A stretch of DNA of 64,000 nt. Source: Phlebopus portentosus (lineage: Eukaryota; Basidiomycota; Agaricomycetes; Boletales; Boletinellaceae). Made by a program: the position numbers and the translations under genes. The DNA is taken from the NCBI GenBank assembly GCA_037892935.1, contig JAYXKI010000019.1, forward strand, positions 310,001-374,000, written 5' to 3'. Positions 22,301-33,297 of this stretch are shown here, one piece after another. The notes under the pieces are model-generated. The model was given only the letters and a program-made list of their open reading frames with translations, ran no database searches and had not been told where the DNA came from. Numbering within the stretch: position 1 is the stretch's first letter; every line of letters begins with the position of its first letter.

Positions 22301-24148
22301 CTAAATAAATGACAAGGCAAGTCCACATCTTTCAAGATCCCCAAGCCCCATCTCACCCACACCCTCACCTCGTTCTCGTTCCTTCAAGTCTGGTGATACA
22401 TCACGAGGCCACCTAAGAACAACACGCGTCACAGCCCACATTGCAATACAAGGGCACATGAAAAGCGAGCTGAAGGCGCAGTTGCCTAGGTATGGGTGGC
22501 CCTCATAAATAAGGCTGAGAAGGATAGAAGATCCAGTCTCGGTGTGAGCGAGGAGAGTAGCGTCGCTGGACACCAAGTGTGAGCTTGAGGAGTTGAGTGA
22601 GGTGGAGGCGGAAATGGAAGATATTGAAGAACATATCGAAGGAACTGGACGAGGAGTTATGGAATTGAAAGTGCTGGATGTAGTTTTCGCATCGTCGATG
22701 GAGGAAGAGGACACGATTCCATAGATCGCATACGACCCAACACGAGGTCGGTTCATCCACGCTGTCCGAGTCGCCCAGGTTAGCCTACTGAATGCTGTAG
22801 TATACGTCTGTACACCGGTGAACTTCATGACTTCGAGGATAACGTCTGTCGGCAGGGAGATACGATCACTAGAGCTGACACCGGCAATACCAGGTGGATT
22901 CCCGGGTCCCTTAGGACACGAAGAATCACTTTTGACACGCACAACGTCTCTGGCAGGCGATTCCTCGGCGCACAGAGGACGTAAGAAATGTGACATCAAG
23001 CTAACACTCGCAGCGAATGCATCATCGTCAGCGCCAAACGCCGGCAAAACCGGTAACGCGGGTGTATGTACGACCCGGTCGTTAAAGACTCTTACGATCA
23101 CAACGTGTCGTATGGACCATATAATCGCAGTGCAAGATTGGAGGTGCTTTGCTTTTATGTGTGTGACGATGCGAGCAATGCTGGCTTTGAGATGTGTTCC
23201 GGATTCCAATCGAGTGGATAGGAGAATAAGTCGGCCTCGAAACCGGTAGAAAACACTAGGCTTGCGATCGCACTCTATCTCTTGATCCTCTTCCTTGTCT
23301 TTGATTTCGACCTCCTGAGATGAAATTTCCATGACAGGATCAGAGGCACGATGAAGCTGAAGGAAGTTTGGAGCCGACGCCCGTAGAAGATACGATGCAG
23401 GTCTCTGGAACCTCCGATCCGAAGGCTCATACTGACAAACATCGCAAAATCTCCCGTAAAAATGCCCGACAACAGCTTTCATCAGAGTAACAGCTATAGC
23501 CTGCGACGCAATCTCCGTCTGAGAGCAATTCTTCAGCAAGTCGACGGGATCGACGAGCGTTGCGCCAAGGCTGTGATATTGGAGTTGATCAACGTCCTCC
23601 CTGATTCTACTGACGACACCGCCGATCTCCGGAGTATCTGGATATAGTTCTACGTCCGCCACATGCGATTTGGGCGTCGATGGTTTGAGGCACCGCCATC
23701 CAACCCCGTCTTGGCCCAGGTATCGGATCCAAGCTTGTCCATCTTCCCCTCGCGGGATGTTATTGAGCTTGAAGTGGGCGGTGCCGTCGACGGAGAAGAC
23801 CAGCCTGTCAAGGTCAATCGTGTATACCCAGCGTATGTTCACGTCGGTAATAGGAGCTTCGCTGGATGGTCTGCGGTAGCAGCCCAGATTGTCTGAAGAG
23901 TCGGTGTGTTTGAGCTTCTTGACGATGCGTGCATTGAAATCTCGAGCCCCCCATAGCCAGGCTTGAAAACGATGGGGAAGGTAAGTATTGTACAGCGTGC
24001 TTACGAGAGAAAAGGAAGATGTATACATACTGTCAAACTCGACCGGCCCCGTAGGAATACTCCGCACCAGAGAAGCTCCACGACCACTAGGGTAGCCATC
24101 ATGATGGTCTATATAAATCATATACGTGTCTGGTACAAGTGTGATCAT
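22301..24148 (-). CDS. Unrecognised protein, possible degenerate F-box segment
   Basis: A long minus-strand frame of about 600 residues, with one likely intron near 23960-24030 joining PVEFD to WLWGARDFNARIVKKL. I do not recognise a named family. Visible parts: an N-terminal segment ITLVPDTYMIYIDHHDGYP, a middle region with FRGRLILLSTRLESG and a C-terminal LPTDVILEVMKF segment that resembles the start of an F-box. A Ser-rich stretch and one hydrophobic helix (CPCIAMWAVTRVVLRW) follow near the end. The start is unsure: ATG 24148 is the first in frame, while an upstream ATG at 24218 (MDATALYAYRYQ) would need an intron of only about 30 nt. Long and free of stops, so I think it is real. Confidence 0.55.
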   Translation of the reverse strand: MITLVPDTYMIYIDHHDGYPSGRGASLVRSIPTGPVEFDSMYTSSFSLVSTLYNTYLPHRFQAWLWGARDFNARIVKKLKHTDSSDNLGCYRRPSSEAPITDVNIRWVYTIDLDRLVFSVDGTAHFKLNNIPRGEDGQAWIRYLGQDGVGWRCLKPSTPKSHVADVELYPDTPEIGGVVSRIREDVDQLQYHSLGATLVDPVDLLKNCSQTEIASQAIAVTLMKAVVGHFYGRFCDVCQYEPSDRRFQRPASYLLRASAPNFLQLHRASDPVMEISSQEVEIKDKEEDQEIECDRKPSVFYRFRGRLILLSTRLESGTHLKASIARIVTHIKAKHLQSCTAIIWSIRHVVIVRVFNDRVVHTPALPVLPAFGADDDAFAASVSLMSHFLRPLCAEESPARDVVRVKSDSSCPKGPGNPPGIAGVSSSDRISLPTDVILEVMKFTGVQTYTTAFSRLTWATRTAWMNRPRVGSYAIYGIVSSSSIDDAKTTSSTFNSITPRPVPSICSSISSISASTSLNSSSSHLVSSDATLLAHTETGSSILLSLIYEGHPYLGNCAFSSLFMCPCIAMWAVTRVVLRWPRDVSPDLKERERGEGVGEMGLGDLERCGLALSFI

Positions 24149-24218
24149 CGCTCTCCTCAATAAACATCCGACTCAACTCACTTTGATATCTATACGCATA
24201 TAAAGCGGTCGCGTCCAT

Positions 24219-24646
24219 GGTGGTCGATGTAAGTCTAGGAGAGTCAGATCGGCCACAGACGAGAGGAGGGCCTTTTAACGAAGCGCGGGCACAACGCGGC
24301 GTCCAAGACTGCAAGTGAAAAGCGCCACCGTTCGCTTCTCGATTCGAGCTCAGGACATCCCAGACCCAGGCAGGATAAGTATCGCCCAGATTGGGGACCT
24401 CAACAGCGCTATCGGGTTACGTAATTTGCCTTTGCTGGTTCTGGGTACTGCTCCCCCCTGCTCCCCCAAGCCGTCTTGAGGACCCAACCAGTCACGGTCA
24501 GGCGGTGCTATTTTTAGACATTCGGGCCAAGATACAATCGATTGATGATTTTTCGAGCTACAACAATGCAATACACTGAAATCAAGGTTAGAAATACGAT
24601 CAACATCGATGTCTGTGAAAAGCAATGCTTACTTACATCGTAACTT
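24219..24646. other. Intergenic region
   Basis: Between the 5' end of the unrecognised gene and the 3' end of RRP45, both on the minus strand. It holds the promoter of the former. No gene seen. Confidence 0.4.
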
Positions 24647-25711
24647 CTATCTCACTTCCACTACTCTTCCTGCCCAATCCTCTTTCAACCTTCTCTCAAC
24701 AAACGCATCAAGTTCCTTCACCTTCGCAATCCCAACGTTAATCAACCGGATGATCTCATTCTGAGCGAGAGGAACACCCCCGGCCTTCTGGACTACGCAT
24801 AGTTCGCGCTGCGCATTCAGTCCGAGGGACAATGTGCCCGTCGCAAGTGTTTGCTCCAGGCGCGCAGGATCTAAAACGGGAGGCGTGCCCGGTTCGTCGA
24901 AGTAGGCAAATGTGACGCAGAAAGGCGTGTGGTGCAGTGATAGTGGCACAGGAGCTCGTTCTTCCGGTGAATGCTGTTTACCAGAAGGGTTGTCGGTTGC
25001 CTATCGCAACATTGTTCAAAGCCACTTACGATTGTTACCTCATCGCCGATGACCTCGACCTCCGGTCTCCTGAAGTGCTTAAGTGCGACGATACCCGCTA
25101 AGCAGGCACAGTCTAGCATATTACCGGCGTCGGCGATGAAATGGATGGTTAGTCTCAGGTGCCATACCTGTGAGCAAATGAGATTAAAGCGCACGGTAAA
25201 AGAAAAGCATAAACGAACCCGTTGACCAGCCAGAACGCATAAAGACTCCTTGTCCACGGCGTCGCTTCTCCTAAGCACTTTTTCAAGCATCCGCGTGATA
25301 AGAACCTCCTCTTCACTCGCACTAAATCACCGTCAGATGGAATAATCTTCAAGACAGGCAATTTCGTACAGACCTACCGGCCTGGTTCGAAGTCGCTAGA
25401 TGCCATCGGTGAGATTTCGGAATGTATCGTGATGATGCCCTCCAACGGCCGTTCTTCTGGCGGTTTGATCATCTTCGCGTCTACATGCGCAAGGACTCTG
25501 TAACAGAAGGTAACGGAGGGCTCAATGTCATTTAAAAACGAATAACGTACCGGGTTTTGCCCAGCGAGCATTCTACCCATCCGAGGTCAGGCCCGAAGCT
25601 GAGTTCGACAGGTCGCATATCCAGTAGTCCCCGACCATCGACTCGTAATGACTGTTTGAGAGCCTCAAGAGTAAACTCACGCTCTGGCAACGAAGGAGAT
25701 GGCGGACGCAT
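24647..25711 (-). CDS. RRP45: RRP45, RNase PH-like subunit of the exosome core
   Basis: Subunit of the nine-protein exosome ring (EXOSC9 in animals), which threads RNA for 3'-5' decay and rRNA processing. From ATG 25711 the first exon reads EREFTLEALKQSLRVDGRG followed by ELSFGPDLGWVECSLGKTR, the classic RNase PH opening. Later exons give VLAHVDAKMIKPPEERPLEG, SEEEVLITRMLEKVLRRSD, VWHLRLTIHFIADAGNMLDC and then the C-terminal domain ending ELDAFVERRLKEDW. Four or so short introns are needed. The product is about 300 residues and lacks the long C-terminal tail of animal EXOSC9, as is usual in fungi. As in other eukaryotic ring subunits, catalytic residues are not expected. Confidence 0.9.
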
Positions 25712-26480
25712 GATTATGAGTTTGATCAGGAAGATGAACGGAATAAAGGAATACTTGTTTTCTCATTTTCGCTGATGAGAATGTTGCTCACGTGACCTCC
25801 TCACTTGTTTTTCACACACACAAATCGAGCTAAACTCCGATAAAATATTCTCTGAGAGGTTGTCTCGCTGCTAATCAGGGAGCACAGGAAGTTTATGAAC
25901 AATGGACAAAAGTTTTGTTACACTAGTGCCACCACTGTACCAGAGATCTTGGAATTTGTGTCGCCAAATAGCGTTTAACGCGTCTTAATTCTCAGGTTGG
26001 GAGCGAAGTACCCACGCCACAGACGCGTCGGATTTTTTCGGGCTCCGATTGAATTCTTTTCGGGTCGCGACACGGCGCTCAGCTGGTCCACATCTTCTAA
26101 CCTTCTCCCTTGGTTACGTCGTCGCCGGAGGCTGGGCACTCTCTGATGGGCCATCGTAAAAATTTGCACGATATTATAGCAGATTATGCCAAGCTTGCCG
26201 AGTATTATGCCAAATAAGAGGTCTTGTATGCACTTATAAACGCCGTATGCGATTATAGTCTTATATTATCTCGTGCAAATTTTTGTGATGACTAGCCGTC
26301 TCGTATGCCACTTCAAGAACGGAAATGCGAACAAAATGTCGCTGATAGTTGACGTACGAGGCCACATCTCAGCTTTGACCTTCATCATATCGCGAGTTGC
26401 TCTCTATTTGATTTAGATGTCTTCCTTGGAGACAGATATTCACGAATGTCCTGCTTTTAAAGCGTACACGAAGAAGATCC
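25712..26480. other. Intergenic region with a small inverted repeat
   Basis: Promoter side of RRP45. No gene; the imperfect inverted repeat at 26152-26290 is listed separately. Confidence 0.45.
26152..26290. repeat. 139-bp element with inverted ends
   Basis: Left end CATCGTAAAAATTTGCACGA and right end, in reverse complement, CATCACAAAAATTTGCACGA agree at 18 of 20 positions. The interior repeats ATTATGCCA twice. No clear target duplication. It may be a tiny MITE or a chance palindrome. Confidence 0.4.
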
Positions 26481-26622
26481 TGCTGCAACTTGGATGATTC
26501 GCGACGACGACGATGATCAAAGACAACGGTGCCACATAATTTTTGAAGAACTCGTTTCCAGTGTCATGACATCCTTTAATTGGCGTTACTTGTACCCTCG
26601 GGAGTCCATTTCCTTCCACTGG

Positions 26623-26628
26623 TATAAA
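26623..26628 (+). promoter_or_regulatory. TATA box of the broken family member 3
   Basis: GGTATAAAG about 250 bp before the recognisable coding remains. It matches the core of the TATA contexts of the two paralogues. Confidence 0.4.
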
Positions 26629-26879
26629 GGGCCGATCTTCACGTGGTCAGCTCGCTCCCAAGGTATCGTATGCACTTCTCCTCTCTGTTATATCTTCGTC
26701 TTCTTAGTAAGTACCTTTTCGGTCGACTTGAAGCATACTCGCAGTACTTTTGCAATCCTCTTGTGCGAAATCCACAGTATCTTTCACTAATTCTTCACCT
26801 TTATACTAGTAATCTTCCTTCTTCCTTCTAAAGAAAATACCGGTACGGCTGGCCCATCCTACATCCCAGACGTCGATTT

Positions 26880-27700
26880 CAATACCTCGTCCAGCTTGAG
26901 TTCAAGATCTCGCAGTTCTAGCTCAGCAAGCCGTTCTTCGTCGTCAAGTTATGTGTCGTCCGGAAGTAGCATCTCAAGCAAAGGAGAAAAAAAGTTAAGA
27001 GCAAAGGCCGTGGAAGGTCGTCCGTTTCTCATCAGCTCTCAATCTCCTCCTCTCATCTGCGTGCCCCAAACAGCATTAAAGTGGTTGCGAAAAGGGTACG
27101 AGTTGCTAAGGCTGGATTCGTGTCGAACATACTTGTTCGCGGCTTCAAGTACCTTGTCAGCAAGGTCATCCCGTTCAAAGTCTTCCACTCGCTTATGGAA
27201 AACAACCAGACCGGAGATGACGCTCCAGGTGCGACGATGGAGTGCCCTTCTGATTTCTCGTCTATTGCATCATATTCCGATTATTCTGTCGGGCTTGAAG
27301 GAACTTGGGATGCTCACTTCGACGCCGACACAGTGCCGCCTTTCATGATGCACTGGTATCAAAAGAACTTTCCCTCGGAGAGCTATTTGAACTCCATAAT
27401 TACATGTCGACTGTACTCCCCTTCAGATATCCTCTGTTACGGTATCTGGATCTTCGGCTTGCACGCACGGTTATTTCGGCTCGGGGAACAAGCCGTACAA
27501 AAATCGCGAACTTGCAACAGACGAGGAATTTTAGAAGTGGTCACCGGACCACGTCGCGAATTGGACCCTGCCTCCTATTCCTGACAATGAGGAACGCGAG
27601 GCACAGCAGACATCGTACTGAAGTCCCTCGTCATGTTGGCGTCCCAGGCTGAAGGAACGCGAGTCTTTCCGTACATCGCCGATTCTGGGTTCCGATAACC
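26880..27700 (+). pseudogene. Ser-rich family member 3, broken
   Basis: Remains of a third copy of the family at 1983-3509 and 12223-13931. A Ser-rich start runs into KKVKSKGRGRSS only if one base is added at the seven-A run 26987-26993. Then comes RGFKYLVSKVIPFKVF, parallel to RGIKYLVNKIFPFKVF in member 2. Further on EEF-stop-KWSPDHVANW parallels YELYKWCPDRVENW, with a TAG at 27532-27534. After IPDNEEREAQ the frame shifts again near 27605, giving ADIVLKSLVMLAS, parallel to ADVVLKALVIMAS. At least two frameshifts and one stop show it is inactive. Confidence 0.75.
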
Positions 27701-27759
27701 ACGCATTTACGGAGAGGACTACTATCACGCGCTCGAAAGGTCTAACACTCACCAATATT

Positions 27760-28195
27760 AATTTCCGTTCGTCTCTCTTTACGCAATTGCGTCTTTCATT
27801 AGATCGCTCAGCCGTATTACCTGATCCATATCAGTATCATCGCTCCCTTGCAAGTGTATCATCTTGACCTTCATTAGCGTGCCCCTTCTCTTGACTAAGA
27901 ACGTGTACAAGGCAGTCTACACGCTGCTTAAAGCTGAACTGCAGTCCCCGGCTTGCTTTTCCGTTCGGCTATGTTCATTTCCGATCTGCGGACGGAATGA
28001 GCGAAACAAGGCACCCAGATATCGTTCAGTTCCAATATACATCAGTTATTATTGTACGTGACGGACTGACATGAATGGCCTACCAGTAGTCAACTGTGCC
28101 GCTCATCGCAAGTATCCTGATATTACACCGCCGCGGCGCGCAAGAAACGCTTCCGGTATAACGGAACACCGCTTCCTTGTGTCTAACAAGAACAC
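27760..28195. other. Gene-free stretch
   Basis: Downstream of the pseudogene. Short frames only; nothing recognised. Confidence 0.4.
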
Positions 28196-28761
28196 TATAT
28201 GACGACTCCTAGCAAACTCTCTCCTCTTCTTCCTCAGACGAGAAGTCATCATCCTTCTCTAGAGGTAATAATTTGTCACGAAGAGCGGGGATAATATTCG
28301 CGCTCATGAAAGGCCGCTCTTCCTTTCACATCGATACTGATGAGCTTTGACCATAAATCAAAGGAAGGGAAGGAAGTAAAGAGACTTACTTGCATATGCA
28401 GACAAAGCGGAGAAGGGCCATGGTAATATCATCCAACTCGATCGAGGAAGAGGAGGTAGAGCATCTGTGAATTCGCTCTTCAAATACTGAACAAACGGAG
28501 GCTCAGGCGCTCCGTTAAGTTTGATCTGACGCCCACATATGCTTCCTTCATCGATTCATGCTGATCCTTCCGGACGAACCTACTGACTTGTATCTGATAG
28601 CGGACTCTTCGGACCAGTCACCTATACGTGCGGAGATTGCATCGGCGAACCACATGAGGCTGAGCACTCATGATCCGCCGAGCCACCTAAAAGAGTGAGA
28701 AGGATGAGAGAAAAGCTTAAAACGAGGGCTCAGAAAAGAGAGGACTCACATCATCAGACAT
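28196..28761 (-). CDS. Possible small multi-exon gene, unrecognised
   Basis: Tentative. On the minus strand ATG 28761 gives MSDD, then a good donor GTGAGT and an acceptor TTTTAG leading to VARRIMSAQPHVVRRCN. A later exon reads SSIELDDITMALLRFVCICK up to a GTAAGT donor, and a final one gives EERPFMSANIIPALRDKLLP ending in an acidic tail and stop near 28198. The exon pieces have protein-like composition, but I could not make one continuous model through 28480-28650. It may be a damaged gene. No homology recognised. Confidence 0.25.
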
Positions 28762-28799
28762 CGCCGCATGTATTCCGCGCTGTATTTATCTAGGGAAAT

Positions 28800-31652
28800 C
28801 AAGGAGGATGTAAACGGAAGTTAGCGACATTGTATTTCTAATCCAATTATAACGTTGACCCAGGATACTCCTTTTTCCTTATCACCCATATGCACGGTGC
28901 ACGCGGATCTGAATCATAATCACACCGCAATATACATGACGAGAGAATTCTATCGGTCTTTGCCATCGTCACATTGGCAGAACACGGATGCGGCGACCCC
29001 TCGAACTTTAGTAATCAAAGAAGCATCATTCGCGCCGCCGCGGCGGACTTCTCGCGGCCCACTCCCAGGTTTAGGTTTGCGTATATACATACATATTTCA
29101 GAAACGACATCATCCTCATCATGATCAGGAAAGAATAGGTCGTCACATTAACATAGCGTGGGTGGACGTAACAATGAAAGCAAACTCCTCGGAAACACAC
29201 AGCGTAGCAAGGGGAGCAGGTAATTTCACTTCGCCAGGAAAACAAGGAAGTTAACTTTAGACTTTGGAACAGCAAGAGCTACCCGCTATACTGGTACGCA
29301 TAGAGGTTCTTCTTTCGGCAAATTGTGGTTCTTTCGGTTTCACTTTGTATCCCACCCTTGAGGCGCATGGGCTTGGCTTGTCTCATCGCGCGGAGAAAAG
29401 TCGACGACGATAGTTGATAACGCCCGGATCGACAACCACGGGTATCCTTCGGACACGGAGAGAGAAGAAGGTTTCCGCGATCGCAGATATATAATCGAGG
29501 ACTGTTGATAGGGAGTCCGGCACGGAGATCATATTGTGCCATAAGCTCAACAGAGGCTACAACGTCGACGAGAATGGAAGGATAATTGACGGCTGATCGT
29601 TGATGGCGATGATTCTAATCTTCAATCGGGCGAGATCAGCGGCGAAAAAGAAGGTTGATCATATCACGTGATGTGCTTCACAGGTGCTGCGGAAACTGAC
29701 CGTTTGGGGGTCGCGCGCTTCTTGTTTTCTTTTCTGTCGCCGCATAAACGCTCGCGATGGACCAGGCGATTGCCAACTCTGCCCAAATAGCATGGCTTGT
29801 TTCTGGATCTTTCTGTGGTCCGTGTTGTCTAAAGTTCTTCCCCTTGATTTGCCCACAGTCTCGTTTTGGACGAGTCGCGACCTGGTGCTGCTTGGGCCTA
29901 GTGCGCATATTCGGTGGTCTTTGCGTCAGTCAAGCACTATGGCGGAACTTCTCCAAACGTATTCGACATCTCTGTCTTCCTGTGTGTGCTAAAACCCCGG
30001 ACCAGCGGAGAAAAAGGAAAACAAGGTTCCTTGCTCCACCCGAGCCGGTCTTTTCATTCTTTACAAAATGGATTGACATTCGCAAATTTCGCATTTTGTC
30101 TTCTGCCGGGGATACGTGTAAACTATCATCAATCTGATCGGGCTTTTGAGTTCTTTTCTTGTCTGGGGCGGATTGGGTTTTCTTCTTGCTGGTGACTCGG
30201 CGGGGTGGGCCAACTACCTGGATACCGCTCGCTTTTTGAACTATTTTCGACGTACATATACACACACATACATAATCCCTGCGTGACGCAGAGATTTTCT
30301 TGGATTGGGTTCTCAGCTCGACTCATATGATCGGTTTTTGAAGAGAAATGGGTTTGCTGAGATGAACGACTGCATATGGAAAGAAGACGCATGGGATTTT
30401 ATGTGATCATACCACGCTTGGGCCGAGAGAAGGCTCCCCCACGGCGGTTTGCGACGTGTGTAGGCCCGTAATACTTCTGACTTTGTCTGATTGATCGCAC
30501 GAACTCTGGCGCCCGAATAGCTCGTGAACACCCTGGTTTGGTGACGGGCTCCTATAATTTATTCATTCCCCAATTCGCGTTGTATCATCTGCGCATCCTG
30601 GCCTGGAACCTAATTACCCCTCAAAGAGTTGTAATGAATCTCGCTTGGGAGTGGATTGAAGGTCCCCGGAAGGACAGCCGTTGGCAAGAGCCGATGACTG
30701 GAATTGCGTTGCTCAGTGCCGGAGGCGTGCCTTATTATAAGCGACTTGGAGGCGATTGTATCACCGGGTCGGCGCAATTCTCTGCACAGCGTTGGATGCG
30801 GTGTCAAAACTCAATCAGCTTTCTTGGTGACTCGACTTGGCAGGTCTACTTTATGGACCTTGCAGTCGACTGAGAATATCGCGAAGAAGGCAAGCGCGGT
30901 GCTTGCGAGCAGCACGGCGCGGGTGTATGCACAATCGATTTTTTTAAAAAAAAAAAGAAAAGAAAGTTTCTGTGACGAGATGTGTGTCCATGGGGCCCTA
31001 AATTAAACAAATGCAAATTGGAAGCCAGGCCGACCGACCGGAAGTTTAAAGAAGAGAGCGGGGTTCGTACTTTCCGAAAATATCGAGATGGGGAAAATGT
31101 AATTCATGAAGAGGGCAAGTGTGAGACTAAGGAAAGGAGTAAATATTTAAATTTAAGATTTAACCCAGAACAGGCTCACACGATGTCGATGGTTGGGAGA
31201 TGAAAATTACAGCCACTGAATATTAAGTAATACGGGTGCCCTGGTGAACCTTCCTTAGCGTCACGGTTCCTCCTCCCCTCCTTTGCCATCGACCAACACG
31301 ACACGACCCCCGCAAGAGAGAGCCAGTCCGTCGATGGGGCCGCTCGGATGGTCGGCCAGAAAGAGCGGGAGAGACGGGCTGGACGGCGTTGTTTAAATGG
31401 CGAATGAGTCCCACGAGTACGCGTGACAAGGAAGAAGGCGTAAGCTTACCGAATCGGGATGCTGTGGGTTAGTTACACCCTCTGCCATCGCGCTCCTCAA
31501 ATCTAAGGTAAGTTGGTCTTCAAAAACCTTACCTTGTTTCTTACCTTTAACTCTTTCTTTCCCGCATACTCTTCCCCGCCCCCGATCGCCCGCCCCTCGC
31601 CGCCCCCGCCGCCCCTCATTTTTGTCATGCGCCGCTTACTAGCACCGACATC
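28800..31652. other. Long gene-poor region before the WOPR gene
   Basis: Nearly 2.9 kb with many short overlapping frames on both strands, none with a motif I recognise. The last few hundred bases, ending in a pyrimidine-rich stretch from 31500, probably form a long 5' UTR and promoter of the regulator at 31653; long leaders are common for such genes. An A-run at 30940-30960 is the only simple repeat. Confidence 0.4.
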
Positions 31653-33297
31653 ATGTCGTCCTCCCACGCGGGGAACACCTCCCCATCACAAGCACAGCCA
31701 GCGCCGACATCCACATCTGTGAACTCCGGCGGATCCACAACTACTGTCGGAGCCACCAGCTGGACAGAACCGCCGTGGTGCGGCTGGATAGAAACAACAG
31801 GCGATGCGCTCATCATCCTCGAGGCCGCCCGACGTGGCTTGATCCCGCGGGTCACACGCCGACTCGTCGATGCTGAACGCAAGATGATCACCTCCGGCTC
31901 CGTGTTCGTCTTCGATGAAGATGAGAGTGGCATCAAACGATGGACGGACGGCTTCTTCTGGAGCCCTTCGCGCATTTTGGGCAACTTCCTGCTCTATCGT
32001 GAAACCGACAAGCGCGGTGCCGGACACAGAGGCCGGTCCGACAGAGACACCAATGAGGGAAGCTCTGGTTCACTCCTCGTCAGCGAACACGGTCAGTATT
32101 CTGACAGCAAGGACCATCAGAGTCTCAGCAGACCCAAAGGCGAGTCTAGCGGTCTCGGTCTTGATAAGCATCGTGAACGGAGTCTGGTCGGCAGTCTCAC
32201 CAATAGTTACAAGTTCAAACCAGACGGGATGATGAAGAAGGTGCCTGGCTATTTCTCTCCTCTGGAAAATGAATGTAGCTGATTGTACAGACCACATTTC
32301 CCAGACGTTTTCTCTGACTATCGGCGGGGTTTCCCAGCATTTAATCTCGTATTACAAGATTGAAGATGTGGAACAGGGACGCCTGCGAACACCGTCATCT
32401 CTCCCAGAGCTTGCGTCTCTGGACATCTCCCCTGAGTATCTCGACAAAACGCATTTCAGAAACCCGCCAAAAGTCGAGATTGACCGTGATGGCGTCCCGA
32501 GGTACCGTGGAGAGGCCGATGAAGCCGAATCGTCCCCAAGAGCAACGGTCTCGGCCGCCGTGTCAAATGGCCAGCCTCTCTTAGCAGACTCCCGAGGTGA
32601 CGCGGAGAATGAATTCTCTGGTAAACGAGCCAAGCGGTACGAACCTTATGGCAGCGGGACCAAACGCCCTCGGAAGAAGACCACAATACAGACGTCCGGC
32701 GGTGATTCGCAGAGCAATCCATCGCACTCGCCTACCTCGACTATGGGCGTACAGGGTGCAGGTGCTGCGGGTACTTATCCGGTCAGCGACCCTCAACACC
32801 CACAGTACCATCAATACGGCATGTCTTACTACTCACAGGGAATGTATCCAATGCCTCCGGCGGGGCACATGTATAACAATGCGACATCGGGTCAAGTGTA
32901 TCCGCCTGCCCTTCCCACAGCGTCACCCACGTCGCCTGACTCGGCAAACAGTGCCAACAGCGCCCCTGTAGTAACGCCGACTTCTCCTGCGCCTGCGCCG
33001 CAAGCGCCTAGCGGTGTTACTGCGCCAAGCCATGGCCATGGCCAAGCACAGATGCCTTACCCAGCCTATACGGGGGACAACGCTCAGGCCGGAGGGAGCT
33101 ACTCGTACTATCCCACGCAGTCCAGTCACTATGCACCATATGGCGGCATGGGATGGCCTACAACGTATCCCTATGCCCCTCAAGGCTTGTCCGGTGTGCC
33201 ATCAAACGGTGTCGGGAAGATCGAGGATGACGAGTCGCACGTCTCTATGAGAGCGAGCGCGCAAGCTCCACAGACCGTCGGTGGTGAGGACCACTGA
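31653..33297 (+). CDS. WOPR (Gti1/Pac2 family) transcription factor
   Basis: Sequence-specific DNA-binding regulator of the family that includes Candida Wor1, Histoplasma Ryp1 and fission yeast Pac2, which switch cell form and mating. Two exons, 31653-32240 and 32305-33297, give 526 residues. WOPR box part 1 spans WCGWIETTGDALIILEAARR, RLVDAERKMITSGSVFVFDE and the hallmark RWTDGFFWSPSRILGNFLLY. After a Ser/Gly/Arg linker, part 2 reads MKKTFSLTIGGVSQHLISYY. The 64-nt intron sits inside KK|TF. The C-terminal 220 residues are Pro/Tyr/Ser/Gln-rich, as is usual for activation regions in this family. The start follows directly after a GC-rich leader. Intact. Confidence 0.92.

Noticed and set aside
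24099..24314. Separate small minus-strand protein starting MQSWTPRC
   Set aside because: It overlaps the N-terminal part of the 22301-24148 gene in another frame; only its MDATALYAYRYQ part might be an upstream exon.
29659..30392. Overlapping frames on both strands around 30 kb
   Set aside because: No recognisable motif on either strand and mutually exclusive; not enough to call a gene.
31223..31430. Minus-strand frame in the WOPR leader
   Set aside because: Arg/Gly-rich reading of GC-rich 5' UTR; no start context or homology.
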